A stretch of DNA of 64,000 nt from Hyphomicrobium zavarzinii ATCC 27496 (GCF_000383415.1 NZ_KB911258.1:330267-394266); one strand, 5' to 3'; counted from the first letter of the stretch, positions 1-9,458 are shown. Notes: generated by a model not told the origin, from the sequence alone. Made by a program: numbers and translations.

Positions 1-280
1 CGGCCTGATACCCCGAGGAGGTGAGCAGGGTGCGCGCGCCGCCTTCGAGGCTGCAGATCGCCTCTTCCAGCGCGGCGGTCGTGGGCGTTCCGTGCCGCCC
101 GTACTTGAACGGCTGCTCATCGTAAGCCTCGATGGCATCCAGCGTGGGAAAAATCACGGTCGAGCCGCGATAGACCGGCGGATTGACGAAGCCGTGCTGG
201 CGGGCGGGGTCGCGCCCGCTGTGCAGGATCTCGGTTTCCGGACGCCGGGATTTGCCGGAGCCATCTTTCGGTTTCGTCAT
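1..280 (-). CDS. metC: Cystathionine beta-lyase, N-terminal part (runs off the window)
   Basis: Partial gene: the ATG is at 278-280 on the minus strand and the frame stays open to base 1, giving about 93 residues. The translation contains ILHSGRDP, NPPVYRGSTVIFP, KYGRHGTPTT and LEGG, which is the conserved N-terminus of PLP-dependent trans-sulfuration enzymes of the Cys/Met metabolism family. Cystathionine beta-lyase cleaves cystathionine to homocysteine, pyruvate and ammonia in methionine synthesis. The PLP-binding lysine lies outside the window. A GAGG element lies upstream of the ATG. It is divergent from an AapJ-like gene, an arrangement known for metC and aapJ in Rhizobium, which supports the metC call over other family members. 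Confidence 0.85.
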   Translation of the reverse strand, partial: MTKPKDGSGKSRRPETEILHSGRDPARQHGFVNPPVYRGSTVIFPTLDAIEAYDEQPFKYGRHGTPTTAALEEAICSLEGGARTLLTSSGYQA

Positions 281-599
281 AGGTTCGGATCCCTCGGGCG
301 GATCGGCAGGACGTGCCGTCCGAGCCGCCTTGAAAAGCAGCAGAAAATCATAAATCGGGCCGTGCGGAGATCGATCCGGCGCCACCTGCACGGGAGGGGT
401 GAGCCGAGCGCCCTTTGACGCAAGTTTCCACTGTGGTCAAGGGCTTGACCATCCGGGCGCAACGCGGGATGTGTGACGGGCGGGATGCGTACGGCGCGGC
501 CGCCCTTCGCGACCCACGCGACGGTACACGAAATGCCGGCGGGCCCGCCAGAGCGCTGGGTTTGCCGCCGACGTTCCACTGATCCGGAGGCCCCCACCC

Positions 600-1670
600 G
601 TGACGCCTGATCGCCAGACGACCGATCTCGCGCACCCTAGGTCTCAGGGAGCGCGCGGGCTGGTCCTGGTCATGGCTGCCGCTCTGATGGGCCTGCCCGC
701 GGCCTCCACGGCAGGCAACGCGTCGACGCTCGACGAGGTGCGCACCCGGGGGCATCTGGTTTGCGGCGTGACCGAGGGGATGCCCGGCTTTGCCGCCGTC
801 GCCGCCGACGGCACCTGGGCCGGCTTCGACATCGATTTCTGCGGCGCCGTGGCCGCAGCCGTCCTGGGCCGCAAGGATGCGGTGAAGTACCGGGTCGTGT
901 CCTCGGCAAACCGGTTCCAGGTTCTGACCTCCGGCGAGGTGGACCTCTTGCCTCGCGCCAGCGCCAGAACGCTTTCGCGCGACACCGAATACGGCGTGCG
1001 GTTCGTCGGAACCCTGTTCCACGACGGCCAAGGCTTCCTGGTGAGGCGCGGCCATGCGGTGGCGAGCGTGCTCGAGCTGTCCGGCGCCTCCGTCTGCGTC
1101 ATGACCGGCACCAGCGCCGAGCGCGGCCTCGAGACCTACTTTCAGACCCGCAAGATGCGATACCAGCTCGTCGCGTCCGAGAAGTGGGTCGACGCAGCGA
1201 AGGCCTACGCCGATGGCGCCTGCACGTTGTTGACCGGAGACATCACCACCCTCGCGGCCGAGCGCAGCCGCCTCGTCAATCCGGCCGAGCATGTGATTCT
1301 GCCCGAGCTGATCACCAAGGAGATGCTCGGCCCCGTCATCCGCCAGGGCGACGAGCAATGGTTCTCCATCGTCCGCTGGACCGTGGAGGCGCTGATCGCG
1401 GCCGAAGAGCTCGGCATCACCAGCCAGGGCATCGAAGGCCTGCGCAGCTCGAACAATCTGGATGTACGCCGCTTCCTGGGGCTCGAGGCGGATCTCGGTC
1501 AGCCCATGGGTCTCTCGCGCGACTGGAGCTATCAGCTCGTGAAGCAGGGCGGGAACTACGGAGAGCTGTTCGATCGCAACGTCGGATCGAGATCCGCGCT
1601 TGCGCTTGAGCGCGGCCTCAACAATCTTTGGACGAGGGGGGGGCTTCTGTCCGCGGCGCCGCTGCGCTGA
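600..1670 (+). CDS. aapJ: Amino-acid ABC transporter periplasmic binding protein, AapJ-like
   Basis: 356 residues from a GTG start, with a signal peptide (hydrophobic LVLVMAAALMGLPAAS near residues 20-35). The mature part is a bacterial type 3 solute-binding protein: CGVTEGMPGFA, GFDIDFCGAVAAAV, DGQGFLVRR, ILPELITKEMLGP and RQGDEQWF match AapJ-type general L-amino-acid binding proteins along the whole length. Known role of the family: delivers amino acids to the AapQMP permease. Odd points: no permease or ATPase gene follows, and the usual ligand-loop pattern SRNTTWT of AapJ proteins appears here as PRASART, so ligand specificity may have changed. It may serve a permease elsewhere or act as a sensor. 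Confidence 0.82.
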   Translation: MTPDRQTTDLAHPRSQGARGLVLVMAAALMGLPAASTAGNASTLDEVRTRGHLVCGVTEGMPGFAAVAADGTWAGFDIDFCGAVAAAVLGRKDAVKYRVVSSANRFQVLTSGEVDLLPRASARTLSRDTEYGVRFVGTLFHDGQGFLVRRGHAVASVLELSGASVCVMTGTSAERGLETYFQTRKMRYQLVASEKWVDAAKAYADGACTLLTGDITTLAAERSRLVNPAEHVILPELITKEMLGPVIRQGDEQWFSIVRWTVEALIAAEELGITSQGIEGLRSSNNLDVRRFLGLEADLGQPMGLSRDWSYQLVKQGGNYGELFDRNVGSRSALALERGLNNLWTRGGLLSAAPLR

Positions 1671-1717
1671 GGAGAGGCTGTTTGCAGATATGAGACTGTG
1701 ATGAGGGAGAACCGCGC

Positions 1718-2359
1718 GTGAGCGTGAGCGTCGCAATGGCGGGCCTCGTGGTCGCCGTCATCGAGATCACCGGCCTCGCCGGAACACTTGCCCTTCTAGT
1801 TCCCATCGTCCTGCTCTTGATCGTCATCCTCAGAACGCGCCGGCCGCCAGAGCCGAGATCCGAAAAGGCAACCGCAGTGCTGCGCGCAATTCCATCCTCC
1901 GATACGCCCCCGGGCGAAGCCGCGCCCCGCGAGGACGCGTCCGCGGCCGTCGCGGAGGAGCGCGCGCTCGAGGCCGAGCCCATGGCGGCGGAGAGCGCGG
2001 ATTGGCCAGAGCTCATCCGGGCCGCCGAGGCGGAGAACAACCAAGCCGCACTTGCGAGCCTCTATCTGTCGTTTGCGCGCGACGAGATCGCGGCAGGACG
2101 CGTCGATCAGGCAGCCGATCATCTAAGGTCCAGCGTCCGCTCGGCCGCAAAGAGCCGCTTCGCCGCCATCCAGGCCGAGGCGCGCCTTGAGCTTGCCGAG
2201 CTTGCGCGCGCGGCGGGAGACCTGACGACCGCGTGTGAGCACTGGCAGATCGCCCGCGCGCTCTTTCACGACCTCAAGCAGAAGGCGGAGCTCGGCGAGA
2301 CCGAGAACCTGATGCGCAAGCACGGCTGCCCCACCGATTGGGTGCTGAACGACTTCTGA
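1718..2359 (+). CDS. Membrane-anchored protein with TPR-like C-terminus, unknown function
   Basis: 213 residues from GTG at 1718 with a GAGGGAG element just upstream. One N-terminal membrane segment (about residues 8-38, rich in Val, Leu and Ile) is followed by an acidic, Ala/Pro/Glu-rich linker (40-95) and a helical domain. That domain has paired helices of TPR type, for example ALASLYLSFARDEIAAG and RLELAELARAAGDLTTACEHWQIA. This layout suggests a periplasmic or cytoplasmic scaffold tethered to the inner membrane. It lies 48 nt after the aapJ-like gene, so cotranscription is possible. I do not recognise a named family. Confidence 0.6.
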   Translation: MSVSVAMAGLVVAVIEITGLAGTLALLVPIVLLLIVILRTRRPPEPRSEKATAVLRAIPSSDTPPGEAAPREDASAAVAEERALEAEPMAAESADWPELIRAAEAENNQAALASLYLSFARDEIAAGRVDQAADHLRSSVRSAAKSRFAAIQAEARLELAELARAAGDLTTACEHWQIARALFHDLKQKAELGETENLMRKHGCPTDWVLNDF

Positions 2360-2406
2360 GAGCAGCCGGACTCAGGAATCCCTACTAACCACTGCCTACT
2401 GCCCCG

Positions 2407-3378
2407 TCACTTCATGATCAGCTCGACCTGCGTGGTCTCGCCATTCGAGAGCGCGATATCCCGCTGGAACACGCGGCCCTGTGATTTCGCGATCACCGTG
2501 TAGTTGCCGGGCGCGAGGATATGCGTCGGGAGTGCGCCGACGCTCTCCTTCACCTCATCGCCCTGCGGGGTCTGGATCGTCCACTGCGTGTCGGGCAGCG
2601 CTTCGCCGCCAGCCCGGTGCACGAGCTTGAGCGTGGCCTTCGCCGCAGAATGCGTAACGGTCGCTTCCGTGAGCTTGCCCGCTTCCACAGTGACGTCGCT
2701 GCGCACGACGGCGTTGCAGTCGCCGTAGGTCGAGACGATGTGATAGATGCCCGCATTGAGGCGAATGATGAGGTTCGGCTTGGCGGCTGACAGCACGAGC
2801 TTGCGATTGTCGGTCTGGTCGCGATCCGAATAGATCGCGTAGCTCACCGTGTTGTGCGGAGCGTCCGCGCCGGACACCAGCGCCTTGACGCGCAGGCCGC
2901 CCGCGTTGAGCACGAACTCTTCCATCGTCCCGTCTGCCGGTCCTCCCGGCTTTACGGAAATGCGCCGCGTGATGTGGGCCCGCCCGAACGCGGCGTTGAC
3001 GATGTAGTCGCCCACCTTGAGCTTGAACGAGGGCCGCGCGTCCTGCTTGGTTGCGATCAGCGAAGTCTTTCCTTCACCGGCCGCATGGCCGTAGACACGC
3101 CAGGTGAGGCCCTCTTCGATCTCCTCGCCATCGGCCGTAAGCCGGGCCACCATCCGCACATAGGCTGTTTCCTCGCTCTGCTCGGGCCCGGAGCTCTCGC
3201 GGCCCGGTTGCGGAGAAGGAGTGCCTTGTCCGGGAGGTGCGACGTGCTCCTGCAGTCCCGTCAGCCAGTCAGCGGGCGATTGGGCTCGCGCGACGCCGGG
3301 CGAGAGGACCCACGCGAGGCTGAGCAGACCCAACGCCGCCGCGGTGAGCGGGCGGACGCGTGAACGGTGTTCCCTCAT
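2407..3378 (-). CDS. Secreted protein with beta-sandwich repeats, partner of the VWA protein
   Basis: About 323 residues from the ATG at 3378; in-frame ATG at 3393 and GTG at 3438 are alternatives and none has a clear ribosome site. A signal peptide ending near GVARAQ is followed by a Pro/Gly-rich spacer and about three beta-rich repeats with the pattern 'I.P..Y.V.A..G' (KVGDYIVNAAFGRA, LNAGIYHIVSTYGD, LAPGNYTVIAKSQG). Such repeats resemble PEGA or carboxypeptidase-regulatory-like sandwiches that pack against cell-surface partners. The same repeat type fills the neighbouring VWA protein, 103 nt upstream on the same strand, so the two probably work together in the periplasm or on the surface. 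Function unknown. Confidence 0.65.
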   Translation of the reverse strand: MREHRSRVRPLTAAALGLLSLAWVLSPGVARAQSPADWLTGLQEHVAPPGQGTPSPQPGRESSGPEQSEETAYVRMVARLTADGEEIEEGLTWRVYGHAAGEGKTSLIATKQDARPSFKLKVGDYIVNAAFGRAHITRRISVKPGGPADGTMEEFVLNAGGLRVKALVSGADAPHNTVSYAIYSDRDQTDNRKLVLSAAKPNLIIRLNAGIYHIVSTYGDCNAVVRSDVTVEAGKLTEATVTHSAAKATLKLVHRAGGEALPDTQWTIQTPQGDEVKESVGALPTHILAPGNYTVIAKSQGRVFQRDIALSNGETTQVELIMK

Positions 3379-3481
3379 GATGGCCATGCGCATCGGGACA
3401 GACTTGCTCGGGTTTGGGAGTTGCGATCGCCGGATCACGCCGCGAGACCTTGGTTGAAGTATGGCACAGTCCCCCGACGCA

Positions 3482-5428
3482 TCACGGCGAACCGAGCGAA
3501 AGCTCGCGCCGCTCCCCGGTTTTGAGATCGAAGGCCTGCTCGGTCCTGCGCTCGCCCCCGTCTGTCAGCAGCACGTAGCGCCCCGGCGCCAGCCGCGCGG
3601 ACGTGGCCTCGCCTGGGCCGGAATGCAGGACCGTGCGTCCGCTGGCGTCCTTGATGCGCCAATGGCGCCCCTGTGCCGCGCTCGCGCCGACGGCGACCTC
3701 GCCCGATTCCAGCGTGAGCTGAACGCCGCCGCCCCGGCCGTTGGAAATGTCGACGGTGCCGAGCGCCTTGATATTGAGGCCGCTCACGGTCGCCTCCACC
3801 CGGTAACGCGCGGGCGGCAGCAGGAACGTTCCGGTCATCCCGTTGGCGCGTGCGATCTCGCGATGCGTCTGGTCCTCGCTCAGGATGCGGATCAGAACGG
3901 GCTGGTCTGCTCCGCCGCCGGCGTTGGCCGTCACCGTCAATTGCACGAGGCTGAAGGTCGCCACGTGCTTGACGACGTCGCCGGTTCCGAGCGCGATGCG
4001 GTCGCGCGTTTCGGCGACGCCCTGGCGGGCGACGACGTAGTAGGTTCCGGCCGGTAGCGTAAAGGCCGCCGCGGGATCCGCCGAGCGTGCCACCTCGCGC
4101 CGTCCTTTCCGCGCGTCGGGATCGTCCTCCTCGATCAGGTAGATCACGTCGGTCAGCGGCTGTCCGTTGGCGGCCGCAACGGCGGAAAGCTCGAGGCGCC
4201 CCGTGCCGAGCACCGGCGTCACATCCGCGCCCGCCCCTTCGGTGAGCGTTACTTCCGTCGTCTGCTCAGCCAGGCCATCCTGCACCCGCACGATGTATTG
4301 CCCAGCCGGAACCACCATCTCGGTATCGGCGGCGCGTCCGACCCAGAACGGACGCTGGCTGCCATCGGCGGTCTTGACCGAGATCGTCACCAGGGGATTG
4401 GTGAGCGGTGCGCCCGCCTTGTCGGCATGCGCCTTGATCTTCAGCAGTCCGGCTGCGAGCGAGAGCCGCGCGGCCGTCGGCTTGTCGGACGCGACCTCGA
4501 GCGTCTGCCGCGCGGAGGCCTGCCCGAAGCGCGCCTCGACAACATAGGAGCCGGGGTCGAGGTCCACCGAAAGCTCGCGGTTCTTGACCGACTTCAGCAC
4601 TGCGTCCGGCTTGTCGGCCTTGGCGACGGTCCAGTGCACCGGAGCGGCGAGAGGGGGCGAGCCGGAGGCGAGCGAAGCGGAGAGGCGAAGGCCCGGAGCG
4701 CCCTCGGGGTTTGGTGGCGGGGCGGCCTTGGGAAGCGGCACGGCCGCGCCCGTTGCGGGATCGATCCGCTCGAGATTGGCGAGCGTCAGCGCTTCGGAGA
4801 GGCCGGCTGCGAGGCTTGTCGAATCGCGCGCCTCGATCACCTTGCCGTTGGTCGATTTGGCGACGCAGGCGAGCCGCTGAACGTCCGGCTTTTCGAGGCC
4901 GAAGCTGATCAGGAACACGCGCGTCTTGGCGTTGGCCTTGGCGATGTCGGCTGCAACCGCGCACGGGTCTTGCGCGCAATTGTCCATTCCGTCGTGGATC
5001 GCGATGATGGAGCCGGCTTCGCCGGGCTGGATCTGCTTGGCGGCTTCGCGCAGCGCCAGGGCCAGCGGCCCCTTGCCTTTGGGATTGAGCTTGTCGGCGA
5101 TCGAGAGAATGCGCTCAGGCGGCCCGGCTTCCGGAGCGGCCAGCACCTCCACGTCGCTGCAATCGGCGCGCCGCCGCTGCCCGAACGACATCAATCCGAG
5201 GCGCACGCGCGGGGAGATGTCGGACAGGGATTGACGGAGTGCCCCGCGGGCGAGATCGAACTTGGAGGCGCGCTCCGTTCCGATGTTGCCCCACATGGAG
5301 CCGGACCCGTCGAGGATGACGATGGCCGGGCCTTCGGGAGCCGTCTGGGCGCGGGCGCCAGGGACAAAAAGCAGCAGCAACCCGAAAAACGGCAGGAGAG
5401 AAGGGGCCAGGCGGCGCAGGACCAGCAT
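3482..5428 (-). CDS. Secreted von Willebrand factor A domain protein with C-terminal beta repeats
   Basis: 648 residues. A signal peptide (LLPFFGLLLLFVPGARAQ) precedes a VWA domain at about 35-210. The metal-ion-dependent adhesion site is complete at its first motif (ILDGSGSMWG), with a later IIAIHDGMDNC strand. From about 240 to the end there are four to five sandwich repeats, each ending in a loop such as LDPGSYVVEARFG, VPAGQYIVRVQDG, LPAGTYYVVARQG, LPPARYRVEATVSG and LAPGRYVLLTDGG. Known VWA domains bind protein ligands through a divalent cation. The pairing with the smaller secreted protein at 2407-3378 suggests an envelope assembly or adhesion role; this is inference. No lipobox is seen. 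Confidence 0.75.
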   Translation of the reverse strand: MLVLRRLAPSLLPFFGLLLLFVPGARAQTAPEGPAIVILDGSGSMWGNIGTERASKFDLARGALRQSLSDISPRVRLGLMSFGQRRRADCSDVEVLAAPEAGPPERILSIADKLNPKGKGPLALALREAAKQIQPGEAGSIIAIHDGMDNCAQDPCAVAADIAKANAKTRVFLISFGLEKPDVQRLACVAKSTNGKVIEARDSTSLAAGLSEALTLANLERIDPATGAAVPLPKAAPPPNPEGAPGLRLSASLASGSPPLAAPVHWTVAKADKPDAVLKSVKNRELSVDLDPGSYVVEARFGQASARQTLEVASDKPTAARLSLAAGLLKIKAHADKAGAPLTNPLVTISVKTADGSQRPFWVGRAADTEMVVPAGQYIVRVQDGLAEQTTEVTLTEGAGADVTPVLGTGRLELSAVAAANGQPLTDVIYLIEEDDPDARKGRREVARSADPAAAFTLPAGTYYVVARQGVAETRDRIALGTGDVVKHVATFSLVQLTVTANAGGGADQPVLIRILSEDQTHREIARANGMTGTFLLPPARYRVEATVSGLNIKALGTVDISNGRGGGVQLTLESGEVAVGASAAQGRHWRIKDASGRTVLHSGPGEATSARLAPGRYVLLTDGGERRTEQAFDLKTGERRELSLGSP

Positions 5429-5545
5429 CGGGGAACGAATCCGTTTTGCTCAATCGCGATGGGGAGATTGTATCAGACGCGCAACTGCGATAGCGAGGCC
5501 GGCAAGCCCCACCCTTCGAATTTAAGTCTCAGGGAAGCATCTGCA

Positions 5546-6124
5546 ATGAACGAAGCCCTTTTCGAAACCCTGGCAACCCGGCGCTCCGTGAAGCCCGACC
5601 GGCTCGAGGCCCCGGCGCCGTCGGGCGACGAGCTGCGCCGTATCCTGACCATCGCTGCCCGCGTGCCCGATCACAAGAAGCTGGTGCCCTGGCGCTTCAT
5701 CGTGTTCGAAGGAGAGGCGCGCCAGGCGGCGGGCGAGCTGTTCGCGGCGGCTTGCGAGGCCGAGGAGAAGGAGCCGTCCCGCATTCGCCTGGAGACGGAG
5801 CGCAATCGCTTCATGAGAGCGCCCCTCGTGGTCGCCGTCGTGTCCCGCATCGTGCCGCGCCCCGGCGCGCCAGAATGGGAGCAGACGCTCTCGGCAGGCG
5901 CCGCCGCCTTCAGCCTCTGCCTTGCCGCCAACGCGCTGGGCTACGGAACCTCATGGCTCACGGAATGGGTGGCCTACAGCCCCACGGTGAAGAAGGGCCT
6001 GGGCCTTGGCGAGAACGAGCGCATCGCGGCCTTCGTGCACATCGGAACCCCGAAGGAGAAGCCCGAGGAGCGCGAGCGCCCGAACCTCGACGACATCGTC
6101 AGCCACTGGAAGCCGGCGTCCTGA
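5546..6124 (+). CDS. Nitroreductase family protein (YdjA-like)
   Basis: 192 residues from ATG at 5546. A frame open further upstream is antisense to the VWA gene and is not part of the protein. LATRRSVKPDRL at the N-terminus is the FMN-binding start of small nitroreductases. RVPDHKKLVPWRFIVFEG, RAPLVVAVVS, GAAAFSLCLAANALGYGTSWLTEW and FVHIGTP follow the family order. Known family members are homodimeric FMN- and NAD(P)H-dependent reductases of nitro compounds, quinones or similar substrates; the natural substrate is unknown here. The short length is like E. coli YdjA. It is divergent from the VWA gene and converges on nadK. Confidence 0.82.
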   Translation: MNEALFETLATRRSVKPDRLEAPAPSGDELRRILTIAARVPDHKKLVPWRFIVFEGEARQAAGELFAAACEAEEKEPSRIRLETERNRFMRAPLVVAVVSRIVPRPGAPEWEQTLSAGAAAFSLCLAANALGYGTSWLTEWVAYSPTVKKGLGLGENERIAAFVHIGTPKEKPEERERPNLDDIVSHWKPAS

Positions 6125-6160
6125 GACGCCCGCGGCCGTGCGCGCAGGCACGGCGGCGGA

Positions 6161-6943
6161 TCAGTAGCGGAACTGCTCCGCCAGGATCCGTTCGTCCAGG
6201 CTGTGGCCGGGGTCGAACATCATGAAGAGGTCGATGGTGCGGGCCTGCTCGATCTCGACCTTCACGACGTTGCGCATTTCGATGGCGTCGGCCACCGCGC
6301 TCACGGGCCGCTTGTCGGATTCGAGCGCGGTGACGCTGATGCGGGCCTTGTTCGGCAGCAGCGCCCCGCGCCAGCGCCGCGGCCGGAAGGGGCTGATCGG
6401 TGTGAGCGCCAGAAGCTGCGCGTTGATCGGCACGATCGGCCCGTAGGCGGAAAGATTGTAGGCGGTCGAGCCTGCGGGCGTCGCCACCAGCACGCCGTCG
6501 CAGATCAGTTCCTCCATCCGGACCGTGCCGTCGATCGAGATCTTGAGCTTCGCCGCCTGGAACGTCTCGCGGAAGAGAGACACCTCGTTGATGGCGAGCG
6601 CCTTGCTGGCCTTGCCTTGCGCATCGTAGGCAACCATCGACAGAGGATGAACGCGGCTGATCTCGGCCTCGGCGAGACGCTCGAGAAGCCCGTCCTCGCG
6701 GTACTCGTTCATCAGGAACCCGACCGACCCGCGGTTCATGCCGTAGATCGGGATCCTGTCGTTCATGAAGCGGTGCAGCGTCTGCAACATGAGGCCGTCG
6801 CCGCCGAGCGCGACGATGGCGTCCGCCTCGCGCGGCTCCGCCGAGCCATAACGCGCCGAGAGCCGCGCCAGCGCGTCCTGCGCCTCGGCCACTTCGCTTG
6901 CGACGAATGCGATCTTCTCGAACTTGCTTTTCGATTTGGCCAT
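6161..6943 (-). CDS. nadK: NAD kinase
   Basis: 260 residues, the usual short length of alphaproteobacterial NAD kinases. The diagnostic motifs are present: ALGGDGLML (GGDG, the phosphate and catalytic motif), [12 protein letters not shown], a NEVSLFR segment (the conserved Asn-Glu that binds NAD), and the glycine-rich [22 protein letters not shown]. The enzyme phosphorylates NAD with ATP (or polyphosphate) to NADP in the cytosol and is normally essential. It starts 140 nt from the divergent cutA gene and converges with the nitroreductase. Confidence 0.95.
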   Translation of the reverse strand: MAKSKSKFEKIAFVASEVAEAQDALARLSARYGSAEPREADAIVALGGDGLMLQTLHRFMNDRIPIYGMNRGSVGFLMNEYREDGLLERLAEAEISRVHPLSMVAYDAQGKASKALAINEVSLFRETFQAAKLKISIDGTVRMEELICDGVLVATPAGSTAYNLSAYGPIVPINAQLLALTPISPFRPRRWRGALLPNKARISVTALESDKRPVSAVADAIEMRNVVKVEIEQARTIDLFMMFDPGHSLDERILAEQFRY

Positions 6944-7082
6944 GATGATTTGAAACGCGTCGCTGCGGAGGTGGGGTCCGTTGGCGGCTCGCCGCCTTTC
7001 GGCTTGAAGCAGCGGTTGGGGATCGCCGGGGCAGGCGCTACACTCGAAAACCTGGATCGCCCGGACAGGGAGGCTCGCCTAC

Positions 7083-7436
7083 TTGCAGGAAAACGACAAG
7101 GCCGTTCTCGTATATTCGACATTTCCCTCGCTTGAAACCGCGGAGGAATGCGGGGGTGCCCTCGTGGATGCCGGGCTCGCGGCCTGCGTCAACATCCTGC
7201 CGGGCATGGTGTCCCTCTACACCTGGAAGGGCGCCCGCCACCGGGACGCGGAGGTGGTGATGATCATCAAGACGCGGCGCTCGCTGTCCGCCCGCGTGAT
7301 CGAGGAAGCCCGCCGCCGCCATCCTTATGAGAACCCGGCGTTGATGGTGCTGCCGGTGGAGGACGGCTCTCCCGACTTCCTGGCATGGATACTCTCTCAG
7401 ACCCAGACGCAATCCCCTGGTAATCCGGGGGATTGA
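7083..7436 (+). CDS. cutA: Divalent-cation tolerance protein CutA
   Basis: 117 residues from a TTG start at 7083, with GGGAGG about 10 nt upstream. CutA1 hallmarks are VYSTFPSLETAEECGGALVDAGLAACVNILPG, read here in short pieces (STFPS, GLAACVN), then YTWKG, IIKTRRS, HPYENPAL and a C-terminal FLAWI. CutA1 forms very stable ferredoxin-like trimers and was named for a copper/divalent-metal tolerance phenotype; its molecular role is still debated. Its pairing beside nadK looks coincidental. The C-terminal tail TQTQSPGNPGD is a short unstructured extension. Confidence 0.93.
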   Translation: MQENDKAVLVYSTFPSLETAEECGGALVDAGLAACVNILPGMVSLYTWKGARHRDAEVVMIIKTRRSLSARVIEEARRRHPYENPALMVLPVEDGSPDFLAWILSQTQTQSPGNPGD

Positions 7437-7465
7437 AAGCTGGACCGATCAGAAGCCTGCCCGGG

Positions 7466-8590
7466 CTACATCCGCCCGAGCGGATGCTCGAACAGGCGCT
7501 GGACGTGGCGGTAGTTGCTCATTCGCGCAGGCGCCGCGCGTGCGGACTTCGAGCGTCCGCTGCTGGCCGCCTTGTTGCGCCGTGCCGGGGGAGCGTCGAA
7601 GGAATCGAACGAGGTCTTCGCGACCTTCGCAGTCAGTGCCGCGGTGTCCTCGCCGAGCCCGCCGGGACCCGGCAGCGCTTCGAGCGCGGCGGTCCGCTCC
7701 AGGTGCCCGGATGTCACGGCCGAGACGCCCGTGCCGCCGGGCCAAGCGCCTCCGAGCGTGTCCGCGTCGTCCGGCTTCGGGCCGCCGATGCTCATGCGGC
7801 CATAGAGCGGCGGTTTGCGGGTCGTGGAGGCGTCGGCGACCACGGGCTCCCACGTTGCGTCGGCTTCCTCCTCCGCGATCGCGAGCCGCTGTGCCCCGTC
7901 GTTCACGGCCTTTCCGCCCTGCGCGACGAGCGTCGTCGGCTGGCAGCGGCCGCTTTCCGTGAAGCTCTGGCCCAGCGGGCACGACGGGCCGCAGACCGAC
8001 TCGTTCTGGGCGCGCAGCAGCGACAGCATGAAGACGTCGGGCTCCCGCGTCGGCAGCGAGGCGTTCACGCGGTCCATGAACGTGAGGATTGCGCGCTTGG
8101 AGCCACCGCCCCACCGCCCGTCGACGTCACCCAGATAGCAGCCCACGCGTTTGAGCTCGCGCTGGATGTCGCGGGCGAGCGCCACCCGCGGCGTGTCGCC
8201 GGCCGTGGCCTTGTCTTGTAAGGGAGCGCGCCCTTCTCGGATCACTGCGCTCTTCCATGTGGAGGCGGTGACCGGCTGCGGCGCGGGCACCGGGGCGGCA
8301 GGAACAACGTCGAGCGGGGCCAGCTTATGCGCCAGATAGTCGAGCACCGCAGCCCTCGGCCGTTCCGCCAACAGCAGCCGCTCGCCCGGTGAGAAGGCGG
8401 CCAGCCGGGATTGCGGCGCCCGCTCGTGCTCGGATGCCAGCACCACGGTGGCTACCGGCGGGGGCGCGACGACGCTGACCGCGCCGGGATCTGCAAAGGA
8501 ACGGGAGAGACTGGCCTCCCCAGGGAAGAAGGTGTGGGCGCCGAATACAAGGCCAGCGGCTAGAATTGGATAGCTGATGTACCACCGCAT
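7466..8590 (-). CDS. Membrane-anchored peptidoglycan-binding domain protein
   Basis: 374 residues from ATG at 8590; the frame is open 13 codons further, but this ATG precedes a proper membrane segment (YISYPILAAGLVFGAH). After a Pro/Ala-rich spacer, residues near 145-190 form a PG_binding_1-like unit: ARDIQRELKRVGCYLGDVDG followed by W and KRAILTFMDRVN. Two Cys pairs in CGPSCPLGQ and GRCQ suggest disulfides, hence a periplasmic location. The last 150 residues are low in predicted structure and basic (RRNKAASSGRSKSARAA). The same domain type occurs at 24458-25168. A structural envelope role is likely but no enzyme domain is visible. Confidence 0.65.
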   Translation of the reverse strand: MRWYISYPILAAGLVFGAHTFFPGEASLSRSFADPGAVSVVAPPPVATVVLASEHERAPQSRLAAFSPGERLLLAERPRAAVLDYLAHKLAPLDVVPAAPVPAPQPVTASTWKSAVIREGRAPLQDKATAGDTPRVALARDIQRELKRVGCYLGDVDGRWGGGSKRAILTFMDRVNASLPTREPDVFMLSLLRAQNESVCGPSCPLGQSFTESGRCQPTTLVAQGGKAVNDGAQRLAIAEEEADATWEPVVADASTTRKPPLYGRMSIGGPKPDDADTLGGAWPGGTGVSAVTSGHLERTAALEALPGPGGLGEDTAALTAKVAKTSFDSFDAPPARRNKAASSGRSKSARAAPARMSNYRHVQRLFEHPLGRM

Positions 8591-9458
8591 GAAACGACAC
8601 TCCCGAACACGGACGCCACGAGACAACATCCGGGACGCACGGTGCCGACCAGGGAACCACCCTCGTCAGCGGACGCCGGCCGGCTGGATACGCCGTCAAC
8701 GCACCATTCATGCCGGCACCCATCCTCGCGCCGATTTTGGAAGTCTAACAAATCGAGGCCCGCGCGGCCATGCTGAACGATGCATCGCCCACGCAAAATC
8801 TCGATGTCGGTTTCTGGGCCGTCTCCCGGCGCGGCCCTCGATAGGGCGCCTGAATTTTCTGCTGGCGCGTGTCCGGAACGAGACGGCGGCCTGTCGGATG
8901 TCAGCCGCTTTCAGCCTGCGGTGAAGGCTGGGGGTAGTCTGTGGATTTTCAATGCAAATCTGCGGACAACCGGTGCATAAGGGCGCCGCATCTTGTGGAT
9001 GAGAATCAGCGTGCAAATGAGCCACATGTGATGCACTTCGGCATTGCCTCTGCGCGCAGATCATCTAGCAAACTGATTCTCTTAATAAAAGGTAGACGGC
9101 TTTCACTCGAATCGCAGTAGCCTCCCCGTCGAGGGATGTGTTCTGCGTAATCGAGGCTCACGTGAGCTTCTGTTTTGCACATTGGCATCGAGCGGCGGTG
9201 TCCCCTGTGCACAAGCCAGAAGTCACGGTGAGCGGGTTCAGCTCATGTGCGCTCGCCGCAGGGGGAGTGCCGGTCGGCCTGATGGACTGCCTTGGGGGGC
9301 AGTTCTAGCTCAACGGGCAAGAACGGTACGCTGCTTGGTCGGGCGCCAGTACGGGGTCGGAGCTGGCCGGTCTGCTTACCCTCCAGATCAGCAGACTGCA
9401 CGAGGCTCGTTTCGCCTGCCAATCGGGCAGTGCGCGCGAGTCGACAATGGAGAGGGCA
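8591..9458. other. 868-bp stretch without a convincing gene
   Basis: No open frame here has a plausible start, ribosome site and coding bias; the short frames are mutually antisense and Arg-rich. Composition drifts to lower GC from about 8930 to 9180. The first part must hold the promoter of the minus-strand gene ending at 7466, and the last part the promoter of the gene starting at 9459. I see no tRNA, no clear terminator and no insertion-sequence ends. Confidence 0.5.

Noticed and set aside
4298-5545. Long upstream extension of the nitroreductase frame
   Set aside because: It is antisense to the VWA gene; the nitroreductase family begins at ATG 5546.
8930-9010. Possible DnaA boxes (TGTGGATTT, TTGTGGATGA) suggesting an origin
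   Set aside because: Only two imperfect matches, no cluster, and no dnaA, hemE or parAB genes nearby.
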